A stretch of 64,000 nucleotides of DNA from Micropterix aruncella (lineage: Eukaryota; Arthropoda; Insecta; Lepidoptera; Micropterigidae). Each line of letters begins with the position of its first letter. Within the stretch, counting starts at the first letter, position 1. This document shows, piece by piece, positions 1-10,789 of the stretch. The stretch is from positions 6,862,068-6,926,067 of the forward strand of contig OX155955.1 of the NCBI GenBank assembly GCA_944548615.1, in the 5' to 3' direction. Below the pieces are notes generated by a model. That model was not told where the DNA came from and did no database searches. It saw nothing but the letters and a program-made list of their open reading frames with translations. The translations under genes and the position numbers were made by a program.

Positions 1-2060
1 ATGGCGGTTTCCTGCTCATTTTCTTTTAATACTAGTTTCCACGGGCTTAGCAAGTCCTCTCCTTTTTTAGTCGGTACGTATTTGTATAATTTCCCATTTT
101 CCAACCTGTAGTCGGGAATTGACGTCGGATTTTCTTCAAGATTTTTTATTATTTTGTCATACCAATTTTCTTCTTCCTGAGTGGATATCACATCACATGG
201 GATCCTGGATAACGCGTCTGCCACCACGTTTAGTGTTCCCTTTCGATGAATAATCTCCATGTCATATTGAGATAAAATGGTAGACCATCTTGCTAAACGC
301 CCAGAGGGATTGTCTATACGCGTGAGCCATCTTAAGGATGAATGGTCGCTTATCACTTTGAAGTGAGCCCCATCTATGTATTCTTTATAGTGCTGAACAG
401 CCTTCAAAACTGCCATAAGCTCTTTTTCTGTAACACTGTAGTTGCGTTCTGTTGCAGATAGAGTTTTTGAAAAATACGAGATTGGATGGTCAAATTGGTC
501 TTCCTCGGAAAATTGTGTTAAAGCCGCGCCAATTGCCTTGTCGCTAGCGTCGCATGCAATGGTGAACTCTTTGGAAAAATCTGGGCATACGAGAACTGGG
601 GCTGTTGTCAGTGCGTTTTTAAGTTCGACGAACGCAGCCTCAGCTTCCTCGTTCCATTCGAATTTTATTTTTGAGTCGCGTTTCCCACCTGTTAATTTGC
701 ATAGCGGTTCGGCTATTTTTGCGTAGTTTTTTACGAATTTTCTATAATAACCGGATAGACCGAGGAAACTTCTTACCTCTTTGATTTTTGTTGGACGTGG
801 AAAATTGTTGACACAACTGATTTTTTCCGGATCTGTTCTTAACCCTTGGCGGTCTACTACGTAACCTAAATATTTGAGTTCCGAACGACCGAACTCGCAT
901 TTTTTTAAATTTATTGTAAGTCCTGCTTCTTTTAAACTTAGTCTGACGCGTTTTAAAGTTTCTATATGTTCCCTGAAATTAGGTGATGCTACAATTAAAT
1001 CATCTGCATAGGCGAATACGTGATTATCGTATTCGGGCCCAAAGATTAGATCCATTAAAGCTTGTAAGTCTGAAGCTGCGTTGCACAAGCCGAAAGCTAA
1101 GCGTTTATAGGCGTATAACCCTTTGCCCGGCACCGCGAAAGCTGTTTTGCAGATGGATGATTTTTCCATAGGAATTTGCCAATATGCTTTTGATAAATCT
1201 ATGGACGATAAGTACTTAGCATTCCCTAGTCTGTCTAGGATTGTCTTCGAGGATACCATGGGATACCTATTTTTTCGAGTGACGGAATTTAATTTCCTCG
1301 AATCGAGGCAAACGCGTGGCGTCCCGTCTTTTTTTGTGACTACCACTACAGGTGAGCACCACGGAGATCTTATGGGTGTTATTACTCCCATTTTTAGCAT
1401 CTCGTCAATTTCCTCCTTGACTAATTTTTCCTTAGCGTGAGAAAGTGGATACGGACGCTGGCGAATTGGATCCCCTGACGTTATTATTTTGTGCTCGATT
1501 AGATGAGTTTTTCCTAGACCGTTTTTTTCGAATGAAATGTCCTCAAATGAACAGATAACTTTTTGTAACTCGTCCCGTTGTTCGGGAAGTAAATTTTGCC
1601 AGTCTATTATGTGTTTTACGCGGCTTTCATTTATTTGAGACAGTTGGATATTGTATTTATAATCGACAGAAATTTTCACATCGAAAGTTTGCAGAAAATC
1701 TATACCTAAAATGAACTCTTTTGTTATTGTAGGACATACTAGAAAGTTGACATTTTTTGTTATGGATTTGTATCGAACAGGAAGTGTTACAATACCTAAT
1801 ACCTGTTGATCTTTTCCGTCCGCCGTAGATAACTGAGTTTCTGTTTTTCTTAATTTTGTGTCATTTTTGCATATTTTTTTATGGGTATTTAAACCTATTA
1901 TGCAAATTGAACATCCTGTATCGACTAAACCCTGGTATTCCGCGTCCCAAATTTTGAATTTTGCATAAGGCCTTGTATCTAGGTGGTCGCTTAGGGCGGT
2001 GACTATGTGTTTCTCCACTTTACCAGTTACACCCCTGAACTGTGAAAGTGGTTCGAAGCG
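1..2060 (-). CDS. pol: Gypsy-type retrotransposon pol (protease, RT, RNase H), cut by the window edge
   Basis: Read on the minus strand, the frame is open without a stop from the frameshift site at 2060 to base 1. The order is protease, with a D-T-G active site at 1914-1922, then reverse transcriptase, with the catalytic Y-A-D-D at 999-1010, then RNase H over about 720-260, with an I-A-C-D-A-S motif and a TERNYSVTEKELMAVL motif. The start of the linker before integrase reaches the edge; the integrase core lies outside. Pol copies RNA into DNA and integrates it. It has no AUG of its own at the right place and is reached by a -1 frameshift from gag. This is the standard Metaviridae (Ty3/gypsy) order. 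An unbroken frame of this length among so many decayed elements suggests a young, possibly competent copy. Confidence 0.92.
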
Positions 2061-3337
2061 TTTTTTGGCTGATTTGTATTCTGCCGGTTTTGTGAACGAT
2101 TGCAATTGTTGCAATTTGAGGTTGAGACGTTTTGTGTTTTGCACTTGAAACATATTAGCATAGGATAAGTCCTGCATTGCCTAAAGTTGTGCCCAATTTT
2201 GTCGCATTTTAGACATGACTGATTTGCCCACGGGTTTCTTTGACGAAAATTTTCGTCGGTTTTCCCGTACTGTCTGTTTGTTTGAAAGTGCGGACGCGCG
2301 TGTTGAGCTCTATTGGTTGACGATATGTTCGCGCTTTGATGGTGTTCCTGCTCCATCGCATTTTCACCGTAGAAATTTCCTTCGGCTATATGGTGTCCCG
2401 GATATGCATTTTCCAGAGCTGCAACCTGTGGAACCTTCGTTGGCCTTGAATGTGAGCTGTTTCGCTGCGAAGTCGCGCTTGTAGTCTGCGATGACGCTGG
2501 CAGCATGTATTGCTCGAAGTTTTTCGCGACATCAAGTAAGTGCCCAATATCCGTTAGTCTTACTGTACCTAGCAACGTATGATAAATGGGTAAAACGTTC
2601 ATTTTTGCTACTTCTAAGATGACCCTGTCTGGTAATCTTGAAGTTAGCCTGGAGTTTAGGCAGTCTAGCCTCGTAATGAAGTCGTCCATGTTTTCGTTAG
2701 AAGCCTGTTTGGTACTTCTGATCTCGTTCTCAAGTTTTGTCTCGTAGTTTAACTGCTCATATTTGTTTATTAAAGCGGCCTTGAGTAATTTCCAGCTGGT
2801 CGTGTAAGTCCTCACGTTTCTAAACCATCTCAGGGCTGAACCCTCCAGAAGGTCTGAAAATCCTTGAAGTAGTTCCTTTTCAGTGGTGCCCCTAGATTGA
2901 ACCTTGTCCTCGACGTTTTCAATAAATTCCAAAACTTTTCCTGTGCCGTCAAAAGATATTTTCCACTTGAACAGAGTTGGTTGAGTATTACTCCTTCCGC
3001 TCGACTGGAAAATGTCGCTTGAGAAAGCTCTTTGTCGTGATATTTGCATTATTGCTGATTCGTTTAGGTTTTCCTCCATATTTTCCGAAGTTGGTGGCTG
3101 AAATCTTGGTTTTGACGTTGCCGGTGCTGTTTCATTTTCTTCGGAGTTTTTCCTCGCCAAGTTGCTGTTTTCAGGATCTATGTGTCTAGACGTGCTCTCA
3201 TGAGCGTCCTGTTCTATGTTTTCCCGATTTGGAGAAGGTTGCCGGTGTGATTTGTTTTTCCCGTTGAGAGATTCGTCGTCGAAATCGTAATTAGAGTTGT
3301 TTTTCTTTTTCGAATTTTTGGTTTTTCTTGGTGCCAT
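2027..3337 (-). CDS. gag: Gypsy-type retrotransposon Gag, 436 aa
   Basis: This intact frame encodes the structural protein that packages element RNA. The first ~100 residues are polar and low in complexity, rich in Lys, Asn and Ser. The middle, around residues 120-270, resembles retrotransposon Gag capsid domains (SALRWFRN and LLKAALINKYEQ segments). The C-terminus has a zinc knuckle, CLKCDKIGHNFRQC, at residues 375-388 (CX2CX4HX4C), followed by a second Cys-rich box at about 396-409 that lacks the expected His. The ATG at 3337 is the first in frame after the leader. The last codons overlap pol and contain the frameshift heptamer. The layout matches the Gag of the decayed element at 22.4-23.8 kb, so the two are relatives but not the same copy. 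Confidence 0.92.
   Translation of the reverse strand: MAPRKTKNSKKKNNSNYDFDDESLNGKNKSHRQPSPNRENIEQDAHESTSRHIDPENSNLARKNSEENETAPATSKPRFQPPTSENMEENLNESAIMQISRQRAFSSDIFQSSGRSNTQPTLFKWKISFDGTGKVLEFIENVEDKVQSRGTTEKELLQGFSDLLEGSALRWFRNVRTYTTSWKLLKAALINKYEQLNYETKLENEIRSTKQASNENMDDFITRLDCLNSRLTSRLPDRVILEVAKMNVLPIYHTLLGTVRLTDIGHLLDVAKNFEQYMLPASSQTTSATSQRNSSHSRPTKVPQVAALENAYPGHHIAEGNFYGENAMEQEHHQSANISSTNRAQHARPHFQTNRQYGKTDENFRQRNPWANQSCLKCDKIGHNFRQCRTYPMLICFKCKTQNVSTSNCNNCNRSQNRQNTNQPKNASNHFHSSGV
2060..2066 (-). promoter_or_regulatory. -1 ribosomal frameshift heptamer A AAA AAC
   Basis: Read on the minus strand in the gag frame, the bases are cc-A AAA AAC-gct, an exact X XXY YYZ slippery heptamer. It lies 31 bases before the gag stop codon. 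A shift of -1 here enters the pol frame, which then stays open to the window edge. The frame change and the heptamer are seen directly. That slippage occurs is inferred from the known behaviour of this heptamer in retroelements. I did not resolve a downstream pseudoknot. Confidence 0.85.
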
Positions 3338-4500
3338 TTTTTTTGTAGTGACCCGGAAGTGTGTGTTTTTTATTTTTTTCTACCTATTAAGTGACGATAC
3401 CTTTAGTTGCTAAGCCTGTTTGGCGCATCGGAATCGATCTGTCTCCGCGGATAATTAATGACCAGTTTGTATTATGTGAAAACAATGTTTGAAAATGTAC
3501 AAGATATGCGTGAACTTAAGGAAAATTATTGCTATAAAAGAAAATCGTTGTGTCTTGTGTGTGTGGTTCGGTAGGTTGGTTGACGGTGCGATGCGATAAA
3601 TTTAAAATATTAATTTTTTAAAATGTGTTATACACAGTAAAATAGGGTGGGTGGGTGGTTTGTTGTACTTGTATTTTATTGTTATATTTTTTGAAAAAAT
3701 TTTTGGGGTTGCCCCTGTGACAAAAAAATAATTGAATAAATAAACGAAGTGAAGCCTAGATAAGATAAATAATGGTAATATTTTGTTAATAAGGCCCACG
3801 TTGTGGCGTCAAAACTGCAACGAAACCGCTCTATTATTGATGTTTATTTATGCGAATTTATACTATGTTGATATTATTATTATTAATTAAGCAAAAAAAA
3901 AACAGCGTTTTGGTGGCCAATAAGAGATGTCTACCTATTATTGAGGGATAATGTAGCTACGAGGAGCATGGGGCGCCAGGCCACCAGGCGCTGGGCGGTT
4001 CGCTGGTTGTGCAAGCAGATCCCGTACCGGAAACAGGCTTCTGCGCGGCGAATTTTACGGGAGTACAGGATAATCGCTCGAGAGGTTGGCTGCTCATTCA
4101 AGTAAGTTTATCGGAGACGGGTCGTGGGAAGAACTCTCAGAGCGCGCGAATCTGCGCGCTATTTAAAAGTGCGATGTCCTGCGTGAAGTGAGACTCGCCT
4201 TGATGAGGCGTCCGGTATATGGAGAGGGAAGAGTTTAAAATCTGGTGAAATTCTGCGTTCCAAATGTCGAGATGCAACTATATTTTTTCTACTTTATTTC
4301 TGGCTCGTAAACTGTCTCCGCGCTCGGCTGGCGGCGACAAAACAGAAATCGGCGGGGCCGTGATCAGCGCCCTCTCGACGGGCGAGCCGACTACTAGGGG
4401 GTACTATGATTCACTCCGCGGCCGATAGATGGCGCTTTGCGGGAGGCGACGTCTGCCCAAAAGAATGACTAATCGTGTTATAAAATAAAATGTGGAATCA
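3338..4500 (-). mobile_element. Leader and probable 5' LTR of the left gypsy element (outer boundary unresolved)
   Basis: This lies upstream of gag in the element's direction. About 620 bases of leader run from the gag ATG to a candidate primer-binding site at 3961-3978. Beyond it, at about 3980-4450, the DNA is GC-rich, unlike its surroundings, and holds a TATA-like TTTTAAATA (minus strand, near 4160-4169). That fits an LTR promoter placed before the leader. I could not find a TG...CA pair or a matching 3' LTR, which lies outside the window, so the outer boundary at 4500 is only a guess. Confidence 0.45.
3961..3978 (-). other. Candidate primer-binding site of the left gypsy element
   Basis: The minus strand reads TGGCGCCCCATGCTCCTC. 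It starts with the same TGGCGCCC as the primer-binding site of the complete gypsy element at 21946. It would pair with the 3' end of a tRNA to prime minus-strand DNA synthesis. A competing candidate at about 3796-3812 (minus strand CGCCACAACGTGGG) resembles a tRNA-Lys-type site, so the choice is not certain. Confidence 0.4.
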
Positions 4501-4859
4501 TACGGAATGGGAATATGCCTCGAAGGAAATTAGGAAAATTAAATAAAATCTGGGATATTAAACAAATGAGAAAATTGATAATTATAATTGGGAATGGACG
4601 AGGAAGATGCCACGGATGGGAACGGCAAATTATAATTGACAGATTAATTGAGGAAGGAAGATAGAATATATTTAGGTAAGGTGACTAGAGGGAGTAGGTA
4701 TATGAACGGGAGAGGATAATTAAATATATATTTCTCCTTTTATTTTGTGTAGTTTCTTTTTACCCCTTTTCCCTTCAAAAAATAAATGAAATTATACTCA
4801 ATGTTGAAGTGGTTTAAAATATGCGCTTTATTTCTTTACGACATATGGAAGGTAAATCA
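4501..4859. other. No recognisable feature
   Basis: This is A+T-rich sequence between the putative LTR and the minisatellite. I see no open frame, inverted repeat or family match. Confidence 0.5.
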
Positions 4860-5640
4860 AAGGAAAAAGTATGAAGACGAATATTCTTAATTATATTTTC
4901 CAGTCTTATCTTATCAAAGAGAAAACGTAAATCGAGCCTAATAAGATATTTAGAATAATATTCAAAGTTGTATTTTACGGTTTTATTCTACAACAGAGGA
5001 GAACGTAAGTCAACATAAAGAAAATATTTAAAATGGTATTTAAAATTATATTTCGCAGTTTATTTCACGAAGAAAACATGTAAATCAAATATGGAAATGT
5101 TAAAAACAATGTTTAAAAGAATTTATATTTTACAGTTTCCTTTATGGAGGAGGAGAACGTAAATTGAGATAAAACAAAAAAATGTTTGAAAACGATATTT
5201 AAAAAAATCATATTTTATAGTTTCCTTTATGGAAGAGGAGAACGTAAATTAAGATAATGAAAAAATGTTTTAAAACGATATTTACAAGAATTATATTTCA
5301 CAGTTTCCCTTATGGGAGAGGATACGTAAATCAAAATAATAAAAATGTTTAAAACAATATTTACAAGAATTATATTTTACAGTTTCCCTTATGGGAGAGG
5401 ATACCGTAAATCAGGATAAAACAATGTTTAAAAAATAATATTTAAAATTATATTTTCGGTTTCCTTTTATGGAAGAGGAAAAGTAGATCAATATATAAAT
5501 GTTAAAAAATAACAATATTTAAAATTATATTTTACAATTTCCTTTTATGGAGGAGGAAATGTAAATCAAAATAACAAAAAAAAATATTTAAGAACGATAT
5601 TTAAAATTATATTTTCACAATTTTATTTTACGACCTTTCA
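4860..5640. repeat. Minisatellite, about 9-10 units of roughly 77-86 bp
   Basis: A unit containing TTATATTTTACAGTTTCC, a TTATGGAGGAGGAGAACGT-like segment, then GTAAATCA and an A-rich spacer recurs. Copies begin near 4891, 4968, 5046, 5123, 5209, 5291, 5370, 5447, 5525 and 5605, the last one partial. Units differ at several positions and in spacer length. The middle copies (5123-5400) are most alike, as expected when the array turns over in its centre. No frame runs through the array. Confidence 0.85.
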
Positions 5641-6744
5641 CCCCTGCGGGTTGTAACCATTATTCCTAGTCTCGCCCTTTTATGGCGAATATTAGTATTA
5701 AATTTTGTTTTTAGAAATTAGGATCGCTTATTACTAGTATCGCACCGTACCTATTGCGCCAACCTTACCGGAACACGTGAGAATTTTATAGGTTTTATTT
5801 GGATATGATATAAAGAATTTTTAGGGGTACCTATTTCAGCGTATTAGAAATCACACCATTGTAATAAATAAGGTACTTATTAATTAAAATTTTTATATGC
5901 GAGGTAGTCACGTTCCTCCGAAAGAACCCTAGCCAAACTCCGTCTACCTTATGTCCGGTTTGTACAGCCGGTTTTATATATATAATTTAATTATTTCTTA
6001 CATGGAGAAATGGGGAAATTGAAAGAACCAGGAACAGAAAATATGAAATCAAAATGTGTGAGCCCCAACCGGATTGTGTCGCGCTACCTCTCTTGAATAA
6101 TGAAGAAGAATATATTGGCTATTTTTCTATATAATTAAATATTTATATGGCCCTACGGCCTGCCAAATTACAAAACGAATGCCCCAGTATTCCTATCTAA
6201 ATAATGAGATCTAATTATATAAAGACAATGAACATGATATATGCTATGAAAATAATTTCCAAAAAAATAAAGAGAGAATTTAATCCTAAAATTTAATCGA
6301 AGAAAGGAGAAGAATTAACATAAAAAAAAGAAAGGCAAAAAAAACCAGTCCCCGAACCGAACGGTGCGTTTTCTTGGAAATCTGAGCACTGAATTTAACA
6401 CATTAAAATTCTTTTTAAAATCCGTACAAACTAGAGTGATTCGAAGTAGGGTTTTCTTCTATCTGAGCGGCGGCCCGAGGCGAACCCGCCCCGGACCGCT
6501 CACAACCCAAAAGAAATGACCGGCGAGTATATTTCTTTGGACGGCTCGCGATTATCGGATACGATTTCTACCTACCTAATGGCCTTCTAGAATATTCCAA
6601 AATGCATTAGTGCGTAGAGCGCGTCTGAATTTATTTATAGAGAGCGTTTGGCACTCATTGTTTGACTTTAATTATTTTAGCTTTTATTTATTTATGTTTA
6701 CTATTATTTATTACTTATGAGAGGAAAGGACACATCGTAGATGG
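5641..6744. other. Unassigned A+T-rich DNA
   Basis: I see no coding frame or family. A few short GC-rich patches (5880-5970, 6340-6380, 6460-6540) look like worn element pieces, but I cannot place them. Confidence 0.4.
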
Positions 6745-7002
<258 letters not shown>

Positions 7003-7099
7003 CGACCATTTATCATAAACTTATTCTACCTTTTTATCTATACCATTTAGATTTTGCATACGCCATTTAGGTTTTGCAATTTGACGAAGGAAACCGTAA

Positions 7100-7215
7100 T
7101 TATATGACTGTCCAACAAAAAAGAGTGTAATGTGTTCAGGATTCATCTATGTATATTACCGTTTCTTTATTCCACCGTAGCATCTTACGCTTGAACCGAT
7201 TTAAAAGTTTATTGT
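7100..7215 (-). repeat. Dispersed repeat, outer left copy, inverted relative to 11212-11300
   Basis: The reverse complement of this segment matches 11212-11300 over about 85 bases: an AAATCGGTTCAAGCG block, a GGTGGAATAAAGAAACGG block and an ACATAGATGAA block followed by CTGAACACATTA. Identity by eye is around 80 percent. It looks like a scrap of a dispersed element and encodes nothing visible. Confidence 0.75.
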
Positions 7216-7254
7216 ATTGTTAGAATCGTTTATTGTTTATTTGCTTATTATTCG

Positions 7255-8490
7255 CTTATTACTAATCAACATTACAGTAAAACCAAGGCATTGAAAAGTA
7301 AAATTAATAAAAATGTCACTTAGAATACTCGCTATTATATAAGAATAAATAATTATTAGCCTGCAGTTTAAACAAGTGAGGGTTGGCGGTATAAATATCA
7401 AAATCTGGTGCAATCGAGTAAATTTCATTTAAGCGCCGCAAAGCACGCGCCAACAAGTTGCACCTCGTAAGATTAGTCCGCGAGAACGGCTCCGCGAAAA
7501 TATGGTGCGATCGAGCACGAAGATAATTATTTGGTACGAAAAGACTCACCTTAGCTAGTAAGCTAGGGTTATAACTTTTACCACGAATTAGATTCAAAAC
7601 ATAGGACATGGTCAACATGTCTATTCTGAGACAGAGAGAATTATAGCCAACCATGCCTGTGATAAATGCAGTCGGATACAAAAATGGATAATATCCGTAC
7701 TGCTTGAAGTACAAAAATCTCAAAAAACATTTCTGTACGTTTTCCAGCATGAGGGTATAGGTATCTTCATGCGGATTCCAAATAGCTGCATTCGTTTCCA
7801 TGCGACTTCTAACAATCGAGTTGTACAACGTGCGCATAACCCGAATATTATTGAAGTGTTTGGATTGCCGTATCACAAACCCCAGAAGCTTGTAAGACGT
7901 TGTAGATAGTTGGCTAATGTGTTCCTTAAAGTTTAACTGGGCGTCGAAAAAACTCCTTGATTTCCGAAAAAGTCCTTGATTTCAGTCACTCTGGGAAGTA
8001 ATCATTCAGCGATGGAGTAATCAAACATCAGATGATCAGGCGATCTTGTGTATGTCATCACTGAACATTTGTTAACATTGAAGTGAAGGTTGGCTCCATA
8101 ATGGAATAACGAGGTTGGAATAACGAGTTTGGCTCCATGCGTAAACTGCATTAATATCACGTTGGAAGAGCTCGCAGGCCTCAGCACTTCCAGTAGATAA
8201 AAATAATATGACCTCATCAGCAAACATTAGACAACGTGCTGATGTGACAACTTTACTCATATCATTAACAAATAAGTTGAATAACAAAATCCCCAAGTTT
8301 AATCCTTGGCTAACCCCCGATTGAGTGTTGTATAGTTTGGAATCAAAATCGCCAAATTTAACGAATTGCTGGCGGCCCACCAAGTAATCTGCGAAAAATT
8401 CCAACAGTTTACTTGAGAATCCGCCAGCACCCAGTTCTCGGAGTAACGCATCGTTATTGACTCTATTTGTCGTTTGAAATCGACTCGTTA
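7255..8490 (-). pseudogene. Decayed LINE reverse transcriptase, copy A of a three-member family
   Basis: This is a minus-strand, 5'-truncated non-LTR retrotransposon remnant. From its 5' side it shows an RT segment with LLRELGAGG and FFADYLVGRQQFVKFG, then SGVSQGLNLGILLFNLF (RT motif B) and MFADEVILF, where the usual F-A-D-D has become F-A-D-E, which should kill catalysis. After a small local duplication and frame breaks near 8070-7900, a 186-codon C-terminal part follows at 7876-7316 (LYNSIVRSRMETNAAIWNP, then FLRFLYFKQYGYYP and FVPNNYLRARSH). That C-terminus is typical of Jockey/CR1-like LINEs. Related copies lie at 32.6-33.7 kb and 56.8-57.7 kb. Confidence 0.85.
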
Positions 8491-8539
8491 TGTCATCCCG
8501 ATTGTCATAGGGTATCTTAACTGTCCAAATATTGAGTAA

Positions 8540-8775
8540 ATAGTTGCCGAAATGTCCAAATGCCTAAATGTTAATAAATTAACATAAATATATCGTGTTT
8601 AGTGCCAAATGAAAGACCTGATTGAGCACATTCCGGAAATATACATGCATCTATATGGATACATATATAAACCACAAATATTTTATAGGAAAACCGTAAT
8701 AAAAATAATATTAAATACAATAAGTTCACTTTCTATAACGGCAGTCGTGTTTTTTATTCTTATTAAAATATTTAC
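8540..8775 (+). repeat. Harbinger-associated repeat, inner left copy
   Basis: About 200 bases here reappear reverse-complemented at 10450-10690. They also reappear, again reverse-complemented, at 51880-52060, where they adjoin a PIF/Harbinger transposase exon. Shared landmarks are CTGATTGAG, ATTCCGG, the AAACCGTAATAAAAATAA region and the GTCGTGTTTTTTATTCTTATTAA end. It is probably an untranslated or non-autonomous part of a Harbinger-like element, inferred from the 52-kb copy. Confidence 0.65.
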
Positions 8776-9344
8776 TTGTTTTACATAAGTCCCTGGAAAA
8801 ACGCCGTAAGCTCTTTGTACCTATGAAAAATGTAAACATTCGGCGCTGTTTGGCAGTTTAAGTAAGATAAAAAAATGTTGTGATGTACGAGTTTCCCTCG
8901 GAGTTTATTTTATGTTTGGGAGCGGGAGAAACGCCAGTGATAAAAAAGGCAAAATGTTCTTCGTGCCGGTGGGAAAAAATGTTTTTACGCCAACGGATCC
9001 AAATGGAAAATTTGCGAGGGAGAAAACTCCCTCATGTCGAAATGAGTAACATATAAAAATATCTTTGTATTTTTAGACATATATTATGCAGTTTACTGCC
9101 GGGTGTAAAGTGGGAAATGATGTCAAATTGGTCGGAACTGTTTATTCAATGTTTTTGGAACTGCTGTTTTTGAATTATTTTATTTTTGTTTGTTTGTTTC
9201 TACTTTTGATTATGAATTTTTCAAATGGGGCCGTGTATTATCAGACGACAATCCCTACAGCCGAATCAATTATGAAATATTTATATGAAGGTTTACGGGG
9301 AAACCCAGTCAATTTAATTTTTTAAGATGACTAATTTTTTTAAT
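8776..9344. other. Unassigned spacer with a short hydrophobic frame
   Basis: A 79-codon plus-strand frame (9086-9325) has one hydrophobic stretch (FLELLFLNYFIFVCLFLLL) and matches nothing I know. I do not call it a gene. The rest is A+T-rich. Confidence 0.35.
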
Positions 9345-9780
9345 GGAATATGTTTATTTATTTATTTATTTACTTAAGAATTAATTACTATAAAACATTG
9401 ATTTGCTTACAAAAATAACAAGAAACGAATGACAAAACCTTAACCTTTTGCTTATTTGATTCTGTCACCCAACTGGGACTAGCCCTTTCTAGGGCGGACA
9501 GGGCTCTCATATTAAAATCAAGTTTGCTTGATTGCTTGATTGCTTACAAATGTACAAGTTTTAGTAAAAGCTGATAACACTAATAAAACCTAAAATGTGG
9601 TCTTCAAAAAATTATTAAAATAAATAATAATAAAAAAAAAGTAATAATAATAATAAAAAATATTAAAAGATAATTTAATAAATAAAATGCAATTCCATTA
9701 TATAATCGGCAATAAATATAATATAAAATTTGATTAAATAATATAAATAAAGTTATATGTGAAAAAAGAAAGAAACAGAT
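9345..9780 (+). mobile_element. LINE 3' UTR fragment
   Basis: This segment is the reverse complement of 40540-40965, which is the 3' UTR of the LINE at 40943-42091. It starts in a (TTTA)n run, then has AAGAATTAATTA, then a CACCCAACTGGGACTAGCCC block with a GCCCT-TTCT-AGGGC hairpin, and ends in A+T-rich sequence. Only the 3' tail is here, as after 5' truncation during target-primed integration. Confidence 0.75.
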
Positions 9781-9959
9781 AACATTTAATATATGTTAAG
9801 TAATATAGGTTTTAACAAAAAAATACCTAGTCAAAAAAGTAAAAAAAAAATAAAATGTTTGAATGTATACATTTTTTATTTTTTTATTTAAGCAATTCAA
9901 AAATAATTTAAAGCAATTTTATCTTATGAACTATGCACAGAAATATTTTAAACATTGAA

Positions 9960-10080
9960 TAAATAGCAGAAAATTATTACATTGCAAAGTCCAGTGACAA
10001 CGCCACCTAACTAGGCCAGGACCTGTTCTAAGGTGAACGTTTAATTTTGTGCGTGCTTGTTCATTACTGTGATTATTACA
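9960..10080 (+). mobile_element. Second LINE 3'-tail module
   Basis: GCCACCTAACTAGGCCAGGACC and TTCTAAGG parallel the block at 9466-9510 and the one at 60980-61020. It is probably the 3' UTR of a related LINE. The surrounding 9780-10450 is very A+T-rich with no other recognisable content. Confidence 0.45.
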
Positions 10081-10449
10081 AAAACAAAATATTTTTGTAA
10101 CAAAAAAATAAAAAATAAAATTGTCGTAATAAAATAATTATTTGATCACAAAAGAAAAACATGCAACAACTATCTTAAAAACTATTAAATACTTAAAATT
10201 AGGAGTAGAAAATAAACATTAATACAGACATTTAATTAAAATGTTTTTTTTAGAGATTCTACTTTATTTGGTTTACAGCCTAATTTTTTTTCTTAATTGA
10301 AGAAACCCTGGCTAAATGGTTATATTTTAAATTAAAAATTAAAAAAAAGGAATTTCCGAAAATTTCAAAAAAGTTGACATTGATTGTTCTTCTCTGTAAC
10401 ACTGCGTATGTACATACATATGTCTGCGTGTAACTTATGTAACTTGTTA

Positions 10450-10690
10450 ACATAAATATACAATTTAATATATTAATAAGAATAAAAAACACGACTACCG
10501 TTACAGAAAGCGAAATATTGTATTTATATTTATTTTTATTACGGTTTTTTTAATGAAATATTTGTGGTTTATATATAGATCCATATAGATACATGTATAC
10601 TACCGGAATGTACTCAATCAGACCTATTATTTGACACTAATAAAATATGTGGGCATTTAGATATATGTGGGCTACTTTCTTGATATTTTG
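10450..10690 (-). repeat. Harbinger-associated repeat, inner right copy
   Basis: This is the reverse complement of 8540-8775 over about 200 bases at roughly 85 percent identity by eye. With that copy it brackets a 2.1-kb segment. It could be a long terminal inverted repeat or a chance pair of separate insertions. Confidence 0.65.
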
Positions 10691-10789
10691 ACAGTTAAGT
10701 TACCCGATGACACTCGGGAAGACACAAAGATTCTAACAGTATCCCACACGGCCTTTTACTCCGTTCTAGTCAGGATAGTAAATTGCGAT

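Noticed and set aside
2215..2484. Plus-strand frames over the left gypsy element (also 442-726, 1123-1440 and 2977-3189)
   Set aside because: They are antisense shadows of the intact gag and pol.
4860..5640. Regularly spaced repeats resembling a CRISPR array
   Set aside because: Units are continuous 77-86-bp tandem copies that diverge along their length, with no short identical repeat and unique spacers. The setting is a eukaryotic genome.
9086..9325. 79-codon frame with a hydrophobic segment as a small membrane protein
   Set aside because: No family, no splice or promoter support, and A+T-rich hydrophobic frames arise easily by chance.
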